From Lolium rigidum (lineage: Eukaryota > Streptophyta > Magnoliopsida > Poales > Poaceae), in the NCBI RefSeq assembly GCF_022539505.1, contig NC_061510.1, forward strand, positions 395,356,249 to 395,420,248: DNA of 64,000 nucleotides. The letters are read 5' to 3'. A model generated the notes under the pieces. The model searched no databases. It was not told where the DNA came from and saw only the letters and a program-made list of their open reading frames with translations. Every line of letters starts with the position of its first letter. Within the stretch, counting starts at the first letter, position 1. Position numbers and translations under genes: made by a program. Below, piece after piece: positions 22,016 to 32,099 of this stretch.

Positions 22016-23540
22016 CATAGTAAGAACAAAAACGACTTGTAACTGTTGCGCCCTTGGGGGAATCCCACCACACTCCTAGCACACCGCAACACCTTCAACA
22101 AGAAAAGCGATGACGACGCTACTGCTGCCCGGACTAATCCTAGGATTTCCCCCGATACGCAAAAGGGATTGGGGAGGAGGTACACCCGACGCCCTTCAAG
22201 AAGGCAGGGTGACACCCGCAGGCATCACCGCGTCGATGTTGGGCATGCCGACAAGGATTTCTCCCACCCCCCAAACCCACAATCCTAGACGATTCGACGT
22301 GATCCACCTAATTTGCCACCAACCAGCACACGCCACCGCGGTCTTGAAGCCATCCTCGGCATCTCGTTGTGGTTACCAGAGCAGGGCCTGGAAGGAGAGA
22401 AGAAAGGCAGCAGGGCAAGGGGTAGCAGCACTTCAGCTGCGAAGGAGAGAACTACCCTCGCCGCCTTCGCGGTAGCCGAGCGGACATGGCAGAGGACAAA
22501 CCAGGCCCACACTGGCCCGGTCGGGCCCTCATAGGCCCGCAAAGTCCCCACTGCCACACTGCAGCAGGCCGGCTGTGGCACCGCCGCTACTCATCCACCG
22601 CCGCGCCTTCTCCACCTCGAGGGAGCATTGCCGGCGCCCCAGAGGCAGACGTCCTACCCCACCCAGATGGGCCCCAATCTGGGCCCATATCTGGACGGGA
22701 CGAGCTCTGCCCTAGCACCTCCGCTTGCGCCGCTCCGCCGCCAATCTGGACGGGACGAGCTCTACCCTAGCACCTCCGCTTGCGCCGCTCCGCTGCCAAT
22801 CTGGACGGGACGAGCTCTGCCCTAGCACCTCCGCTTGCACCGCTCCGCCGCCAACGATGGCACTGCCACACCTCCTCCCACCCGACGTGTGGGTCTCACT
22901 CCGCCACGCCGAACCGCCGGCGGTCGAGGTCTAACACTGCCATCACGAGTCCCCTACACCCCCTCCGCGCCACGGGTAGAAGCAGCGATGCCACCATCGG
23001 CACCACACGGGAAACTCCCGGCGGCGCGAGGCGACATCGGCGGTAGGGGAGAGAAAGGGCGGACGGCTCGAGGGAGGGGAGGGAGTTAGGGTTCGCCCGT
23101 CACCGCGGGAGGTGACCGAGCAAAGGAAAGAAGTGGGGTTTTCAAGGATGAGCTTGAGAGATCGGATGAGCTCTGCCCTAGCACCTCCGCCTGCGCCGCT
23201 CCGCCGCCAACGACGGCGCCGCCACACCTCCTCCCACCCGACATGCGGGTCTCACTCCGCCACGCGTAACCACCACCGGCCGAGGTCCACCGCTGCCATC
23301 ACGAATCCCCCTGCACCCCCCCTCCGCGCCACGGGTAGAAGCAGCCCCGCCACCACCGACACCGCACGGGCAACACCCGGCGGCGCGAGGCGAAGGTGGC
23401 GGCAGGGGAGAGAAAGGGAGGAAGGCTCGAGGGAGGGGAGGGAGTTAGGGTTCGCCCGTCACCGCGGGAGGCGAGCGAGCGAAGGAAAGAAGGTGGGGCT
23501 ATCAAGGATGAGCTTAGAGGACATGACCGCATACTACTAA
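22016..23540. repeat. GC-rich region with two tandem repeat scales
   Basis: A 55-bp unit (CTGGACGGGACGAGCTCTGC and following) occurs three times at 22691-22745, 22746-22800 and 22801-22855. A larger unit with a period of about 356 bp starts at about 22812 and repeats from 23168 to about 23525. The composition, with CGCCGCC and GGTTCGCCCGTC phrases, resembles 5' regions of grass LINEs or leader sequences. No intact ORF with a known domain is present. Confidence 0.7.
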
Positions 23541-23622
23541 GGTGAAAAACGAGTACTCAGTTTTAGTGCTAGGTTTTGCTTTTTTCGCTGTGTCATTGCC
23601 GATTATATCCTACTAGAATTAA

Positions 23623-23960
23623 GAGTATCTCCACCGGGGTCTCCTAAATAGGCGCCAGTAGGGGCACCGACACTGCCATATGGAGGCGCCAACACAACAT
23701 CCTCTATTTAGGGATGTTGTTCCCATACCGGTACCTCCACCGAGCCTCATAAAAATTCCCAAACTCCAGGAATTCGACGTGAAGTTGTTTTTGAAGAGGC
23801 GCCGGTGACCCCGATCGAAACCCTTCATAGAGATCCTTTCGAGCGCGCTGACGCTTTTATGGGGCTCCAGAACATGCCGGCACTTTTTGGAGAGCGTCGG
23901 TGTGAGCGCTTTCTCTCACTAGAATCCCGATAGAGCTATTGGAAGCGTCGGTGGAGATGC
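23623..23960. mobile_element. Harbinger-type MITE, TAA target duplication
   Basis: Ends GAGTATCTCCACCGG and CGGTGGAGATGC are inverted repeats, and TAA lies at 23620-23622 and 23961-23963. A related right end (GCCGGTGGAGATGCTC followed by TTA) is at about 30570-30585. Confidence 0.75.
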
Positions 23961-24260
23961 TAACGCAGCCAAATTTATAATAAAGTTGTACTAGTAAGTT
24001 TAATGAAACATTGTTGGAAAATGTGTAAACTGTGCACTTCCAGCCTCTCTTGTGATTACGCATCCTCTTCCCTCTGAGTTTTATTTGGAAAATGAAAGAT
24101 TTTCTTGGCCCAGGCCTATGCATCGGGGATGCATACAATGATACAATCACAAACTTCTTACATTGTTTGAAATTCACAAGTAGAATTAGCTTAATCGAAA
24201 ACGTGTGTGGCACATAAAAAAACTTAGAAACTAAGAAGCATATGTGACGCGGACATGGTG

Positions 24261-24760
24261 TTTTGGCTCATAGGTCTAAAACTCTAAATACACCTATTAG
24301 GAAAAATGAATTTTAAGTTTAGTCTAAAATGTTGAAAAATTATGAAGAAAAATCCTGGATGTATATTTGGACATTCTATGTTCATTCATGATGACGTTGG
24401 CTTAGCCTAGTGGTTGGGGTCGCAGTGGCACACCCCAACGACCGGAGTTCGATTCCTGTCAGGGACGAATTTCAGAATTGTCACGCCAAGTCCCGCTTCT
24501 AGACACGGTTTCATTTTTCATTTTTTTTATGTTCATTCACAAAATTTTGTGGAAAAAAACATTTTGTGTGGCCTACTAAAAAAGATAAAAACATGACACG
24601 TAAAGAGCTTGTCTTTTTTAACAGGCCATTTTTCATTTTTTTTATGTTCATTCACTAAACATTTCTTTGCGAAACATAGTGTGTGAACATAAAATGTCAA
24701 AATATACACCTGAGTTTCTTTTTGAAATTTTTAGACATTTTCAAATATACTTTTTTTAAC
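24261..24760. mobile_element. Truncated MITE (TTTTGGCTCATAGG family) interrupted by a SINE
   Basis: The left end TTTTGGCTCATAGGTCTAAA and the interior match the complete copy at 26032-26396, but the right TIR has decayed. A SINE sits at 24389-24527. The phrase CATTTTTCATTTTTTTTATG at the SINE's 3' edge recurs at 24625-24650, a small secondary duplication. Confidence 0.6.
24389..24527 (+). mobile_element. tRNA-derived SINE with 12-bp target duplication
   Basis: TATGTTCATTCA occurs exactly at 24377-24388 and 24528-24539. The element starts with a pol III A-box-like TAGCCTAGTGGTTGG, followed about 35 bp later by a B-box-like GAGTTCGATTCC, and ends in a T-rich tail. At 139 bp and poly-T ended, it resembles p-SINE1-like grass SINEs. 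Confidence 0.85.
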
Positions 24761-24789
24761 AACGGATACATCGCCAAAGATGATTTTCC

Positions 24790-25205
24790 ATGTGACGCAC
24801 AGGACTCAAAGAGGGATATAGGGAGGCAGGGAGCGTTTGGTTCCATTGCTTAGATGAGCCATAGCTGAGCTAGTTAGCTAACCGAGGTCGACGTAGCAAA
24901 GTCTGCCGTGGCTAGACGTTTGGTTTGGCTGTTTGCTTTTGCTGGCAATTGCAAGCGGATCATGCAGTCATTTGGATGGACTGTTACGGTTGCCTCTGGA
25001 GGCAAGCCACGACAACGGAAAGTGCGGATCATGGGATGTTTTTTTCCCGTGGATAGTTTGCCGTCGGAAGCGAGCCGAATCGGCTCTCCCCGTGCGGCAA
25101 GATTTTCCTAGCCCCGTGAGGCTAGTTAACTCTGAAAAGCATGATAGCCTAGGATTTCCCCGCTTTTGTTTCAGTGTAAAAAAAAAGTTTACTCACGAAA
25201 TAAAA
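24790..25205. other. Unclassified intergenic DNA
   Basis: No gene is evident. The phrase GGGAGCGTTTGGTTCC at about 24829 looks like a MITE terminus, but I found no partner end. Confidence 0.3.
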
Positions 25206-25209
25206 GAAA

Positions 25210-25710
25210 AAGGTTGAACTCGCCAGACACGTCACCGGAGACTCGCTGGAGAGCTCGTCGCAAAGGATGGTGCTATTGTAGCAAAAGTGGATATCGTCGG
25301 AGACTTCGACGGAGAACTTGCCAGAGAGCTCGTAGCAAAAAATGGTGCTATTGTAGCACAAATAGATATCGTTGGAGGCATAGTCGGGGACTCGCAGGAG
25401 AACTCACCGAAGACCTCGCCGGATACCCCCCGTAGCAAACATATTGTGCAATTGTAGCGAAACCGCAAAAAAGTTGTAGCAAAAAAATTATTCATATGTT
25501 GCAAATCCTCGGAGACATGAATAAAGGCCTCGCCTACAGCCCGCAACAACACCGTCCAAGGTTGCAGCAACTCCTTTTGTCCAAGGCAGCAACTCCCGAC
25601 GTCTAAGGTAGCAAAGCAGGCCTCCGCTAGTAGCACAAGGCGCCCTCCGCTGGTAGCAACGTCGGAGGCCTAAGGTAGCAAAACCGTCCTCCACCGGTAG
25701 CAACACCGTA
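25210..25710. repeat. Degenerate tandem repeat (ATGGTGCTATTGTAGC units)
   Basis: Phrases such as GGAGAGCTCGT..CAAA, ATGGTGCTATTGTAGCA and ATATCGT.GGAG recur about every 70-80 bp at 25225-25385. They are followed by looser GGTAGCAA repeats to about 25700. The copies are strongly diverged, and no coding function is visible. Confidence 0.55.
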
Positions 25711-25734
25711 GGCCTAAGGCTAAACTAACGGAGA

Positions 25735-26005
25735 AGCGCGGTGTCGGCAGGAGATGGTCGAGGAAGGAGGAGCACGTGCGGGGCGCGTAGGCCTAAGGCT
25801 AAACTGCCTGGCTTTATATATCAGCCAAGGTAGGGTTTACAAGAGTCCTAGTAGGATTCGTATTAGAGTCTTCCTTCTTGTAATCCAAGTTGATATTCCT
25901 TGTGAGTCCAACTTGTCGAGTCCTTGTGCTGGCCCATCTTCATAATCTGCACCGAGTATGGCAATGTCGGGTACCCGAAGGGTTATGCCCACATCACCCG
26001 GGAAG
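25735..26005 (+). mobile_element. Possible LTR fragment
   Basis: It contains a TATA-like CTTTATATATCAG, a transcript-like stretch, and an end resembling Triticeae LTRs (GGGTACCCGAAGGGTTATGC then CCACATCA). No second LTR or internal region is present in the window. Confidence 0.4.
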
Positions 26006-26031
26006 AATTGTACCATTTTCCGGACATGAAA

Positions 26032-26396
26032 TTTTGGCTCATAGGTGTATCTACACCTATTAGGAAAAATAAATCTTAAATCCAATTTAAAATGTTAAAA
26101 AAATTCGAATAAAATTTCTCAGTGTGTATCCGGACATCTCATGTTAGCTCGCAAAAGTTTTGCATGGAAAAACATTTTCTGTGACCGGTGTAAAAAGACA
26201 AATAAACGTCCCGTGATAAACGTTTTTGGAGCACCAATTTTTTTTTTCACATGCCACAACCTATAATATTTTCCTGAAACATTTTTTTTGCAGGCATGAA
26301 ATGTGTGGAAGTGCACCCTAATTTTTGTTTAATTTTTCTAGACATTTTAAAATATGTTTTTTTGGTAATAGGTGCATCTACACCTATGAGCCAAAA
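26032..26396. mobile_element. MITE with about 31-bp TIR (TTTTGGCTCATAGGTG family)
   Basis: The left TIR TTTTGGCTCATAGGTGTATC is mirrored by a right TIR ending CACCTATGAGCCAAAA. The interior is AT-rich and non-coding. It is the complete relative of the copy at 24261 and shares the outer TIR with 15802-16126. Confidence 0.8.
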
Positions 26397-26599
26397 TGGA
26401 TTTCCAATCATTTTCCTATTTTTATTGTTAATTTTAGATGACGTGAAGGTTAGCTAAATTGCTAAAAGAATGCTGCATTCCAAACCATTGTACATTCTTC
26501 TGCAGTGGTGAATTGTCGCACTAACAAACAATACTTTTTAGGGTTTGTTGAAGTTGTCACTTTTGAGATCAATGGGTTTTCAAAATTACTTTTCTGTTA

Positions 26600-26736
26600 G
26601 ACAACGTGTGCATATCTTAGTGGTTGGGGTCGCAATAGCGTACCTCAACGACCGGAATTCGATCTCTAGCAGGGACGAATTTATGAAATTGTCACGATAA
26701 GTCTCACTTCGACTATATCAGTAGGTACGTTTTTTG
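26600..26736 (+). mobile_element. Second SINE of the 24389 family
   Basis: It aligns along its length with 24389-24527: TCTTAGTGGTTGGGGTCGCA, then CTCAACGACCGGAATTCGAT and AGCAGGGACGAATTTATGAA. The A and B box-like segments are recognisable. No clear target duplication remains, suggesting an older copy. Confidence 0.75.
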
Positions 26737-26857
26737 TGGAGAATCCGGTGGCCAGCACATTTCTTTTTTCTTTTGAGAAAAAAAAAAGCATGTCAGAAAA
26801 GTCACTTTCATATCTTTTTTTAGTGGAAGTCACCTTCATATCCATAAAGGACATATA

Positions 26858-27102
26858 GGGCCTGTTTGGTTCCCAGCCACACTTTGCCAAGCCAAAGTTT
26901 GGCAATTTGGCATGTGTTTGGTTCTTTCCACACTTTAGAGTTGTCACACTTCACTATCCATATGGCCCACTTGTCATAGAGTGAATTTGTTGCCAACTTT
27001 TGCCACACTTTGTGGCTTCTAAAATCATAGCCACACTTTTGTGGCTGCCACACTTGCCAAAGTTAGGCTTGGCAAAGTGTGGCTGGGAACCAAACAGGCC
27101 CA
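26858..27102. mobile_element. MITE with perfect 36-bp TIR upstream of the thioredoxin gene
   Basis: The left end GGGCCTGTTTGGTTCCCAGC continues for 36 bases that are exactly mirrored at the right end (27067-27102). ATA flanks both sides. The 245-bp element is AT-rich, with repeated GCCACACTTTG phrases. It ends about 190 bp before the thioredoxin ATG. The superfamily is uncertain, because the ATA flank is neither a clean TWA nor an 8-bp duplication. Confidence 0.88.
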
Positions 27103-27194
27103 TAGAAACCAACACGGAGGAGGGAGCCCACGCGAATGACACGCGGCCCAAAGTGGAGGAGAAGCGGACGGGTCCGCAGCGCGACGCCTGCAGC

Positions 27195-27205
27195 GCTCAT
27201 ATAGC
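27195..27205 (+). promoter_or_regulatory. Possible TATA element of the thioredoxin-like gene
   Basis: GCTCATATAGCC lies about 95 bp upstream of the ATG, a plausible TATA position given a short leader. Only sequence context supports it. Confidence 0.3.
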
Positions 27206-27292
27206 CTGATACACAAACAAAGCGCTAGAGAGACTGACGAGGACGACGAGACGCACGGCCACAGCCAGCGAACGGAGCAAGATCAAGCAAAG

Positions 27293-28550
27293 ATGGGCTC
27301 CCTCTTCTCGTCGGAAACCGGCAGCCCCGCTGCCGACGGCGATTCCCCTAGCCGCGTGGTCACCTTCCGGTCCAAAGACAGGTGGGACAAGCACATGGAA
27401 ATTGTCGGGAGTGACGCCTCCATCCTGGTGAGACGAGGCCACACCGCCTTCTCCTCTTTCTGACTTCTTTCCGTTCGATCGATCGTTGTAGCTAGAAATC
27501 CCATGCATGCGCTGGGGCCTCTTCTCCGGATCTAACCAATTGAGGTATTCTCTTTTTTTTGAAACGAGGCAAAACCAATTGAGGTATTCTCTCTCGCTGC
27601 TTGCCCGAGCCAAGGTCGTGGTCCTTTTCTCGGCGGCGTGGTCCGAACCGGGCAAGATGATCGAGCCCATCTTCAAGGAGCTGTCCTGCAGCAAAACCGA
27701 CGCCGAGTTCGCCAAGGTCGACGTCGACGAGCTCTCGGTACGTACGCTTCTTTATTTTGTTCCGACCTGCTCTGGTTGAGATGCTGCTAGTTATCGATCT
27801 TTTCGTGCTCCTCTCCGTTCGCGAATTCCTCTGGCAAGCTTCCCGTTCCCGATCCGGTACTGTTTGATTGTACTGCTCACAGCACTTCAGATTCATCTGA
27901 GTATTCGGCATCAGATTACCAAATTGTTCCTGTTTACTGTGTAATCTTATACAGGAGGGAATCGTTAGTAGCGCTCAATCCAATTCATATGTTTGATTGC
28001 ACGCTCATTTCAAGCCAAATGTTTGATTCTACTCGTCAGAACACTTCAGATTCATCTGAGTATTCAGCATCAGAACCTATTAATGGCTTCAGTATATGCC
28101 ACCCCACTAACATGGATGGATTCCATCCCGGCCAGAATAGGAAATCAGTGGCTGGAATCAAAGGTTCCATCAATGGCCAGTGGCTGTCATTGTCTGGGCA
28201 TTGACGTAAATCACAAAAAACCAAATTCTTTTTCTCCACCCAGTCGTAAATTGTAGGTCCTTGCTCCAAGAATGAAAGTCGCTATTCGCTCCATATTGGA
28301 AAAAAAGAAAACACTTCAGATTCAAGCGTGTCAGGGCGGCTTGTGCATTCAAAAGTGCGGGCGGTGTTTTCCTATGCTCATGTAAGGGAATTCCATTTTG
28401 CAGGAGGTTGCAAAAGCATTTCGTGTAGAGGCGATGCCGACCTTCATACTACTGAAGGGCGGGAAGGAGGTGAGTCGCGTGCTTGGGGCCAACAGGAACG
28501 AGCTTATAAAGCAGATCGAACATCACAACTCTACGCGGTCCGCCCACTGA
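27293..28550 (+). CDS. h-type thioredoxin-like protein lacking both redox cysteines
   Basis: Exons 27293-27427, 27615-27737 and 28404-28550 join in phase to give 134 residues, the normal length for plant thioredoxin h. The N-terminus MGSLFSSETGSP has Gly2, as in N-myristoylated subgroup II h-type proteins. The fold core is clear: VVVLFSAAW, FAKVDVDELSEVAKAFRVEA, and the cis-Pro loop AMPTF followed by ILLKGGKEV. At the active site, where the family has WCGPC, this protein reads WSEPG, so both catalytic cysteines are gone and disulfide exchange is not expected. The only other Cys is in ELSCSK. All three exons are open with GT-AG introns of 187 and 666 bp, so it looks maintained rather than simply dead. 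A binding or regulatory role is possible but unproven. Confidence 0.87.
27535..27592 (-). mobile_element. Micro-retroposition: 20-bp insert with 19-bp target duplication
   Basis: ACCAATTGAGGTATTCTCT occurs at 27535-27553 and 27574-27592. Between the copies lies TTTTTTTGAAACGAGGCAAA, which read on the minus strand is 13 bases plus a poly(A), like the extreme 3' end of a grass LINE. It sits in intron 1 of the thioredoxin-like gene, just before the exon-2 acceptor at 27614. Confidence 0.75.
27862..28075 (+). repeat. Short duplication in thioredoxin intron 2
   Basis: A segment of about 50 bp including CACTTCAGATTCATCTGAGT occurs at 27880-27915 and again about 160 bp later (28040-28075). Part of it (AACACTTCAGATTCA) recurs at 28311. 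Confidence 0.65.
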
Positions 28551-28984
28551 ATACCTGTGCTCCAGATCCGGTGCAAAGTCCTGGCTTCTCACACGTACTG
28601 GTAGGGGGCTCCTATGTTTTTCCTATGTTGTGGTGGCAAATACCCTTATAAAATAAAATGCTGCCAAATTCGAAAAGCTGTAATAAGAATCCTGAAAACC
28701 GGAATCACCGGTGTGTAAATGTGCTACTACTTCGGCTTGTCTTAATAACATTATGCCGCTTCCAACCCTCCAGGCTATCTCTTGACAAATTACATTAGAT
28801 TTTTTTTCTATGTGACGCAGAAATGATGCAACAGTCTCATATCATAGACATCATCTCTTAACGCAATCCTATACATCTATCACTAAATCTTGTATACTTC
28901 CAACTGACCAAACCAATCTTAATAAAAATGTGGTCTACTCTAATATATGCATGGTTTGGTCTACTCCAACTGACCAAACCCTTT

Positions 28985-29590
28985 CACTGGCCGCAGGGGG
29001 CCGCTCGAATTCGACGGCGCCGGTGCTGAGGGTGCTGAGGAAGAGGGTGGGGGTGCGGACGAGGAGGACGATGAAGAGGAGGAGGTGGAGGATGAGGACG
29101 ACTGCTACACCATCGTCGGCCTATGCGACGGCGGCGGAGCAGACAGCGGCAGCGGCAGCAACCGCGGAGCAAGAGCCGGCTGACGCGTCTTCGACTGCTA
29201 CACCATCGTCGGCCTATGCGACGGCGGCGGAGCAGACGGAGCATGCACAGCACCAGGCAGATCGCGACGAGGTCATCGTGATCGACGGGCTTGCGTCGAC
29301 TCAGGATACGTCGCCGTCGGCCAACCCCTTCTTCTAATTTAGCATGCACTATGGTCTGTAATATGATCGCGCACCCAGTACTTTGATCGCCACTACTCTG
29401 ATCGCGATGATTCGGCGGGAACGATCTCTTTTGAATGCAACAATTTGAATTCCTGATTGGGGGCGGCGTTTGTGGGACGCGGCTGGGGAGCGACGTCCCT
29501 CAAAGGCGGCACGAACAAAACACGTCCCCCAAACGCTCAATCCGGCGCGGTTTGGGGGACGCTTTGGGGGACGCGGGTGGAGATGCTCTA
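28985..29590 (+). mobile_element. Harbinger-type element remnant with an ORF
   Basis: The right end at 29460-29590 matches the right ends at 6228-6353 and 7490-7614, including GGGGAGCGACGTCCC, CACGTCCCCCAAACGCTCAA and a terminal GGAGATGCTC before TAA. The left end is missing. The frame 28930-29337 (135 codons) contains a repeated block encoding ATPSSAYATAAEQT at about 29100-29142 and 29194-29236. No domain is recognised, and it is not similar to the B3-like ORF at 6658. Confidence 0.55.
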
Positions 29591-29592
29591 AG

Positions 29593-29876
29593 GTTGGGTG
29601 GTTAGGAGGGTGGTTGTACCCCCACGCCACCAGAGTTCAAACCCCAGGTTTGACATCTGTGTGTCTCATAAAGGCGGAATATTCATTCAGTGGGAGGCGA
29701 CGTTCCCGTCGACAGCGAGGCGCTTGTGGTGACTTCGTCAATTTCAAGATCCAATCCGCCGGCTCAGTCTTCCGAAGGTGCTCATAGGGGTAGTGTGTGT
29801 GTGCGTTCATAGGGGTGAGTGTATGCGCGTGTATGTGAGCGTCTGCGTTTATACTGTGTTTCTCAAAAAAAGGATT
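29593..29876 (+). mobile_element. Au-like SINE
   Basis: It starts GGTTGGGTGGTTAGGAGGGT, has a tRNA-like B-box region (AGAGTTCAAACCCCAGG), then TCTCATAAAGGCGGAATATT and TTCCCGTCGACAGCGAGGCG. It ends in GTTTCTCAAAAAAA. These phrases are typical of the abundant Triticeae Au SINE as I recall it. Target duplications are not clear. Confidence 0.65.
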
Positions 29877-30369
29877 GCAAGGAGGCTCTCCAGAAATGTT
29901 CTTTGTGGAAAATCGACCCCCGAGTACTGGAGAAACGTGACAACTTATGGACCCGCTGCACCTGAAAACACATGGATTGTTGGATTGGAAATAGGTGTAC
30001 AAGATTTATGTTCACTAGTAGAAAAGGGCTTTGGTTTTTTGCTCCAATGAGCTTTTGCACCGGATTTGGCACGAACTGGTGTTAAAGGGGTCATTAGCAC
30101 CGGTTCGTGCGGGACCTTTTGCACCGGTTCGTAACACGAACCGGTGCAAAAGGTTTTTCGCCTCTCCACGCATCTCCACCCCCTCCCCCCGTGGATCGCC
30201 TTTTTTAACACTGTAAAATAGAAAAGAAAATGATAGAAAATTCAAAAAAAAAAATCTTTTGAGATTCCTGTATGTTATGCAACCTACTATTAGGGAAAAT
30301 TAACAAATTTAAATTTTCACTTTTTTTTGCAAAAAAAGTTTGAAAAATGGTTGCATACGACGTTGTTGT

Positions 30370-30590
30370 GCGGCTGACAGACGGCTCCCACGCCCGAAAT
30401 TTTCAGCCCCGCGAGGCGCCGGCGCGCCCGATTCGCGCCCTTGGCGAAGGGGCCGGCACGGGGTTGCCGGCGCTTCTATTGGCTCCAAAAATCGCCGGCG
30501 CCGTTTGGGGCACGCCGGTGCGAGCCCATTTTGGCTCCCGCCCCCCAAATTGCTATCGGAGGCGCCGGTGGAGATGCTCTTACTATTTCC
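30370..30590. mobile_element. Harbinger-type MITE remnant in the CACTA element
   Basis: It is GC-rich, with GGCGCCGGCG phrases and a right end GCCGGTGGAGATGCTC followed by TTA, the same TIR type as 23623-23960. The left end is not clear. Confidence 0.45.
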
Positions 30591-31267
30591 AGCAACCCGT
30601 GTGTTACTCGCCCAAGTTTTTTCTCTTCTACATAGGTTTCAATTCGTTTACAGATACATGTGAGCCAAATTATGTGAGTAATTTTCATACGTGTGTCAGT
30701 TTCGATTTTTGTGGAGGACCAGCGATGCATAGCTCCTTTTCTAAAACCCAAATGCTAAAAAGCGCACGGTGGCTGGTTTGTCGTCCCGAGCCCTCAATCT
30801 GTGGCCGTCCGATCGAGCCATCGAGTCGACCGATCCCGTCACCTGACATCCCTAGATCCCCACCCACTCACTACTCGCCACCGCAAGCCGCCGCCCACAC
30901 TCCACCTTCCCCGCACCGGCGGCATACTGCACACCCCCGGCGACCCTCCCCGGTAGCACGCACCTCTGGCACCCCTCCCAACCCTCATGTCCCTCCCCGC
31001 GAGATCTTCCGTCGCCGGCGCAGGTCCTCCCCACCCTACCTCGAGCTATACACCGGCACCGGCCTTCCTTCCCCATCGTCGGCGGGGCGCGGAACCGCCG
31101 GCTACAACACACCTCCACCAGGCGCCGTTAGAGTACCCAACCTCCACACCTTGTCCTTCAGCGCCAGGGCGCACTACACGGCCTGCCCCTCACAACCCTC
31201 TCTTCTTCTCACCGGGGGCGCGACCCTCGCGCCCTTTCCCTACTCGCATAGGTCAGCCCGCTCGCGG

Positions 31268-31394
31268 ATCTGCGGGATGCCCGGCGGACGGCCCGTGATA
31301 GCGCCGAAGGTCAAGCTCAGTAATGGGCGGTTACTCGCCTACAACATGCTTGGGTACGCAAGGAGGATGCAAGGTACAAGGTCGTCTTCTGCCG
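31268..31394 (+). pseudogene. Captured first-exon fragment of an alpha/beta-hydrolase gene
   Basis: In one frame this encodes ICGMPGGRPVIAPKVKLSNG then RLLAYNMLG. After a one-base shift near 31350 it reads KEDARYKVVFC and meets a GT donor (CCG|GTAAGT at 31394/31395). This matches the pattern before the first strand and oxyanion region of plant alpha/beta-hydrolase proteins (GGPP.TAPR.KL.DGR.LAY...GV.KE.A..KVV). The catalytic Ser-Asp-His parts are absent, so it is a gene fragment inside the CACTA element. The 351-codon frame at 30347-31402 that spans it is a chance composite. Confidence 0.6.
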
Positions 31395-32099
31395 GTAAGT
31401 AGTCCAGGGGCTCCTCAAATGCTATGTTTTTCCGGCAACCTAGGGCGGCGATTCAGTGAATTGATTGGCAAGTTGGGTTCATCCACTGATTAGTCTCCAA
31501 GAATTCGTGGATAAATTAACCGCATTGCATACGTTTGCAATTTAATGGCATAGATGCGTGATGGATCGGGCTATGATAGCGGATTTTCATGGTACTAGTT
31601 GATTAATTTTCTGTATCACCAGCTCGTTACTATGCTCAGATTAGTTGGTGATGTGATCTACCTTTGAGATACCATCTACAGGTTCTTTAATTTATCTAGC
31701 TTCTCACATGCCAATGCCATCCACCTGACGATGTCATATACTGACCATTTCCTCAGATTTTTTTTCTTGATATGTCTGTGCTGCTCAATTCTTTTTCTTG
31801 CAAAGTTCCAACGACCCAATGACCCTAGGGACTAGTATGCATTAGGGATTCAGGGCTCAGGAGCAGTGCCGCTTTTACTTCGGAAGAACGACCAAAAGGT
31901 CACATCGTGTGCCACCTGGGTGATCTTGAGCTCAGGTCTGTTCTCATTCACTTCAGGGAGAGGAGGCTCTCGCTTGGCTTCTAGATGTGCTAATTTGTCC
32001 CATCATTCCGCATGTGTTATTTACAACTTTCGTTTTTTTCTGTTTAGTGAACCAGTGAGCTGAAACCTGATGGAACATCTAATCGTGTCCAACTTAATT

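Noticed and set aside
22691..22855. A CRISPR-like array
   Set aside because: Three direct 55-bp units have no spacers, and the genome is clearly a plant nuclear one.
24389..24450. A tRNA gene
   Set aside because: A and B box-like motifs are present, but there is no cloverleaf with anticodon arm, and exact target duplications mark a SINE.
30347..31402. A 351-codon frame in the CACTA element as a gene
   Set aside because: It runs through a MITE remnant, a leader-like GC region and a captured hydrolase exon in one accidental frame.
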